From Pseudoxanthomonas sp. z9 (GTDB taxonomy: Bacteria > Pseudomonadota > Gammaproteobacteria > Xanthomonadales > Xanthomonadaceae), in assembly GCF_006542425.1 (NCBI RefSeq), contig NZ_VFID01000011.1, positions 176,001 through 240,000 on the forward strand: a stretch of DNA of 64,000 nucleotides, written 5' to 3'. Below, piece by piece: positions 61,727 to 64,000 of this stretch. The first letter of the stretch is position 1. Each line of letters opens with the position of its first letter. The translations under genes were made by a program, and so were the position numbers. The notes below the pieces were generated by a model. The model was not told where the DNA came from. It was given only the letters and a program-made list of their open reading frames with translations, and ran no database searches.

Positions 61727-63184
61727 TCAGCCCTTCTTGGACTTGCCGGCCGGCTTCTTGGCGTCGGCGACCTGGGTTTCCTTGGCCGGTTCGGCCGGGG
61801 AAACGTCGGCGTAGATGATGTTCTCCACCGTGCGGATGCGTGCCAGCGCGTTGGCGGTGTAGGTGCGGAACGAAGCCAACTGCGCGCCGCCCAGCGGCTC
61901 CGGCGGCGGCATCGTCACCGACAGCGGATTGCGGTGCACGCCGTTGATGCGGAATTCGTAGTGCAGGTGCGGACCGGTGGCCAGGCCGGTGGAGCCGACG
62001 TAGCCGATCACCGTGCCCTGCGCGACCCGCTGGCCGACCTTGATCTTGCCCAACCGCGACATGTGGCCGTACAGCGTGGTGTGGCCGCGACCGTGATCCA
62101 GGATCACCACCCGGCCATAGCCGTTCTGCCAGCCGGCGAACTGCACGCGCGCATCACCGGCAGCCATGATCGGCGTGCCGGTCACCGCGGCGTAGTCCAC
62201 GCCCTTGTGCATGCGCATCGTGCCCAGCACCGGATGGCGGCGCGCACCGAACTTCGAGCTCAGGCGCGCATATGGAATCGGCATGCGGATGAAGTTCTTC
62301 TTCAGCGGACGGCCCGCGGCGGTGAAGTACTCCGGCTTGCCGCCCGGACGCGAGAAGCGGAAACCCGAATGCAGCTTGCCGTCTACCGTGAAGGTTGCGG
62401 CCTGCACCGGACCGGTGCTGATCAGCTCGCCCTCACGCCAGGTCTGTTCGACCACCACGCTGAAGCGATCGTCCGGGCCGAGGTCGGAATTGAAATCGAT
62501 GTCGTACTTGAAGATGTCGTCGGTCAGCGAGTTGACGTTGGCGGCGGTCAGGCCGGCCTTGCGCGCCGAACGGTTGAGCGAACGACCGACCTTGCCGCTG
62601 AGCACCACCGTGCGGGTGGTGGTCTCGCGTGCGACCACTTTTTCCTTGACCTTGTCGCCATCCAGGCTGAGTTCGATCCGGTGCTGCGGATCCCGGTCGT
62701 AACGCAGTGTGCGCAGTTCGCCGGTGACGGGGAGGTCGAAGGCCAGCTCGGTGCCGGGCTTGAGGCGGGTGAGTGCCCGCTTGGCGTCGGCGTTTTCCAG
62801 CAACGCATGCATCGTGGTCGCCGGGATGTTCAACTCCTCAAAGATCGCACCCAGCGTCTGGCCCGGCTTGACCCGCACCATCTGCCAGCTGTCACCGGCC
62901 ACGCCTTCCTGGCGCTCACGCGACAATTGCGGCAGCTTGAGGGTGAGCGTGGCGCGCGCGTCGGTGGCCGACGGCGGCTGGATCGCGTTGGAGAAGCCCG
63001 GCACGATCGTGGCGAGCATGACGCCGATCGTGGTGAACAGGCTGGCATGGATCCAGTGGCGGCGGGTCCATCGGCCGGTCGGCAGATGCCGCTTCACCCG
63101 CTGGTGCAGGGTCGAATCGCGAAGGAGTTCCAGGCGCTGCTGGAATTGTTGCTTACGGCGGCTGCCGTCCCCATGAGTCTGCAT
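61727..63184 (-). CDS. M23 murein DD-endopeptidase, MepM-like
   Basis: A 485-residue enzyme of the LytM/M23 family. One membrane helix at about 45-65 ([20 protein letters not shown]); a LysM-like/OapA segment ([20 protein letters not shown]); a middle domain; then the zinc peptidase with [11 protein letters not shown] (HxxxD) and [18 protein letters not shown] (HxH). The plan equals E. coli MepM, which cuts peptide cross-links to let the wall grow. The C-terminus is Lys/Ala-rich. Start at 63184. Divergent from tyrS. Confidence 0.9.
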   Translation of the reverse strand: MQTHGDGSRRKQQFQQRLELLRDSTLHQRVKRHLPTGRWTRRHWIHASLFTTIGVMLATIVPGFSNAIQPPSATDARATLTLKLPQLSRERQEGVAGDSWQMVRVKPGQTLGAIFEELNIPATTMHALLENADAKRALTRLKPGTELAFDLPVTGELRTLRYDRDPQHRIELSLDGDKVKEKVVARETTTRTVVLSGKVGRSLNRSARKAGLTAANVNSLTDDIFKYDIDFNSDLGPDDRFSVVVEQTWREGELISTGPVQAATFTVDGKLHSGFRFSRPGGKPEYFTAAGRPLKKNFIRMPIPYARLSSKFGARRHPVLGTMRMHKGVDYAAVTGTPIMAAGDARVQFAGWQNGYGRVVILDHGRGHTTLYGHMSRLGKIKVGQRVAQGTVIGYVGSTGLATGPHLHYEFRINGVHRNPLSVTMPPPEPLGGAQLASFRTYTANALARIRTVENIIYADVSPAEPAKETQVADAKKPAGKSKKG

Positions 63185-63296
63185 CTAGCCGAACCTCGGG
63201 CCCAAGACGGGACCCCAATCGGCGTAACATAGTCACACTAAGAGTTCGCGTCAAACCATTGAGCCGATTGGCTTTTTTGAATAGCATCACGCTTAA

Positions 63297-64000
<704 letters not shown>

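Overview
The window is high-GC DNA from a gammaproteobacterium of the Xanthomonadales (Xanthomonadaceae/Lysobacteraceae; a Lysobacter, Luteimonas or Pseudoxanthomonas-like genome). The support is the gene content and order: trxA-rho divergent from rhlB, each of the latter two with a long disordered extension; TonB-dependent receptors with sigma/FecR partners; several secreted S9 peptidases; a LysR-controlled aceBA pair; coaBC-dut-xanA/algC; and intergenic palindromes of the kind common in this order. It is an ordinary chromosomal segment. I see no insertion sequence, prophage, CRISPR array, rRNA or tRNA.

Layout. 1-4.4 kb: the end of a CPA2 cation/proton antiporter, then four tandem genes for secreted proteins with TonB-C-terminal-like lobes. 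Genes one and four share the same promoter spacing and sequence. 4.4-6.4 kb: a cyclase-family hydrolase and a LysR regulator. 6.5-15.8 kb: rho, trxA, rhlB, ftsEX, a double-receiver response regulator, ung, a DUF2059 protein, arfB and an acyltransferase. 15.9-26.2 kb: a nutrient-scavenging region made of a TonB receptor remnant, a periplasmic oligopeptidase, a full TonB receptor with FecR and ECF sigma genes, then an exported cyanophycinase-like peptidase and an exported isoaspartyl peptidase. 26.2-31.7 kb: REP-like palindromes, a VOC protein, an AraC regulator, and the glyoxylate shunt (aceB, aceA) with its divergent LysR regulator and palindromic control sites. 31.7-36.3 kb: a secreted S9 peptidase, an ECF41-type sigma factor divergent from a carboxymuconolactone decarboxylase (AhpD-like) gene with matching promoters in both directions, and a phytochelatin-synthase-like protease. 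36.4-39.5 kb: comM, ubiK, and glnK followed by a small secreted protein where amtB usually stands, then a scar carrying a copy of the speE 3' end. 39.5-44.9 kb: a GntR-ABC transporter-S9 peptidase operon. 45-48.1 kb: divergent speE and speA for polyamines. 48.2-54.2 kb: SDR, SPOR protein, argS, radC, coaBC and dut. 54.2-64 kb: a membrane-anchored phosphomannomutase/phosphoglucomutase, a DUF4124 protein, pyrE, exonuclease III, an AmpG-like permease, a small RHH-like protein, anmK, an M23 murein peptidase and the start of tyrS.

The themes that tie the genes together are outer-membrane TonB transport with periplasmic peptide breakdown, cell-wall recycling (AmpG, AnmK, M23 peptidase), polyamine synthesis, and nucleotide/DNA upkeep (ung, dut, pyrE, xthA, radC). 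The observations most worth checking are the four-gene TonB-domain array, the paired CGTCACG-N16-CGTC promoters of the ECF41 module, the exported cyanophycinase/isoaspartyl-peptidase pair beside a sigma-FecR-receptor system, and the heptamer repeat that abuts the ung start codon.
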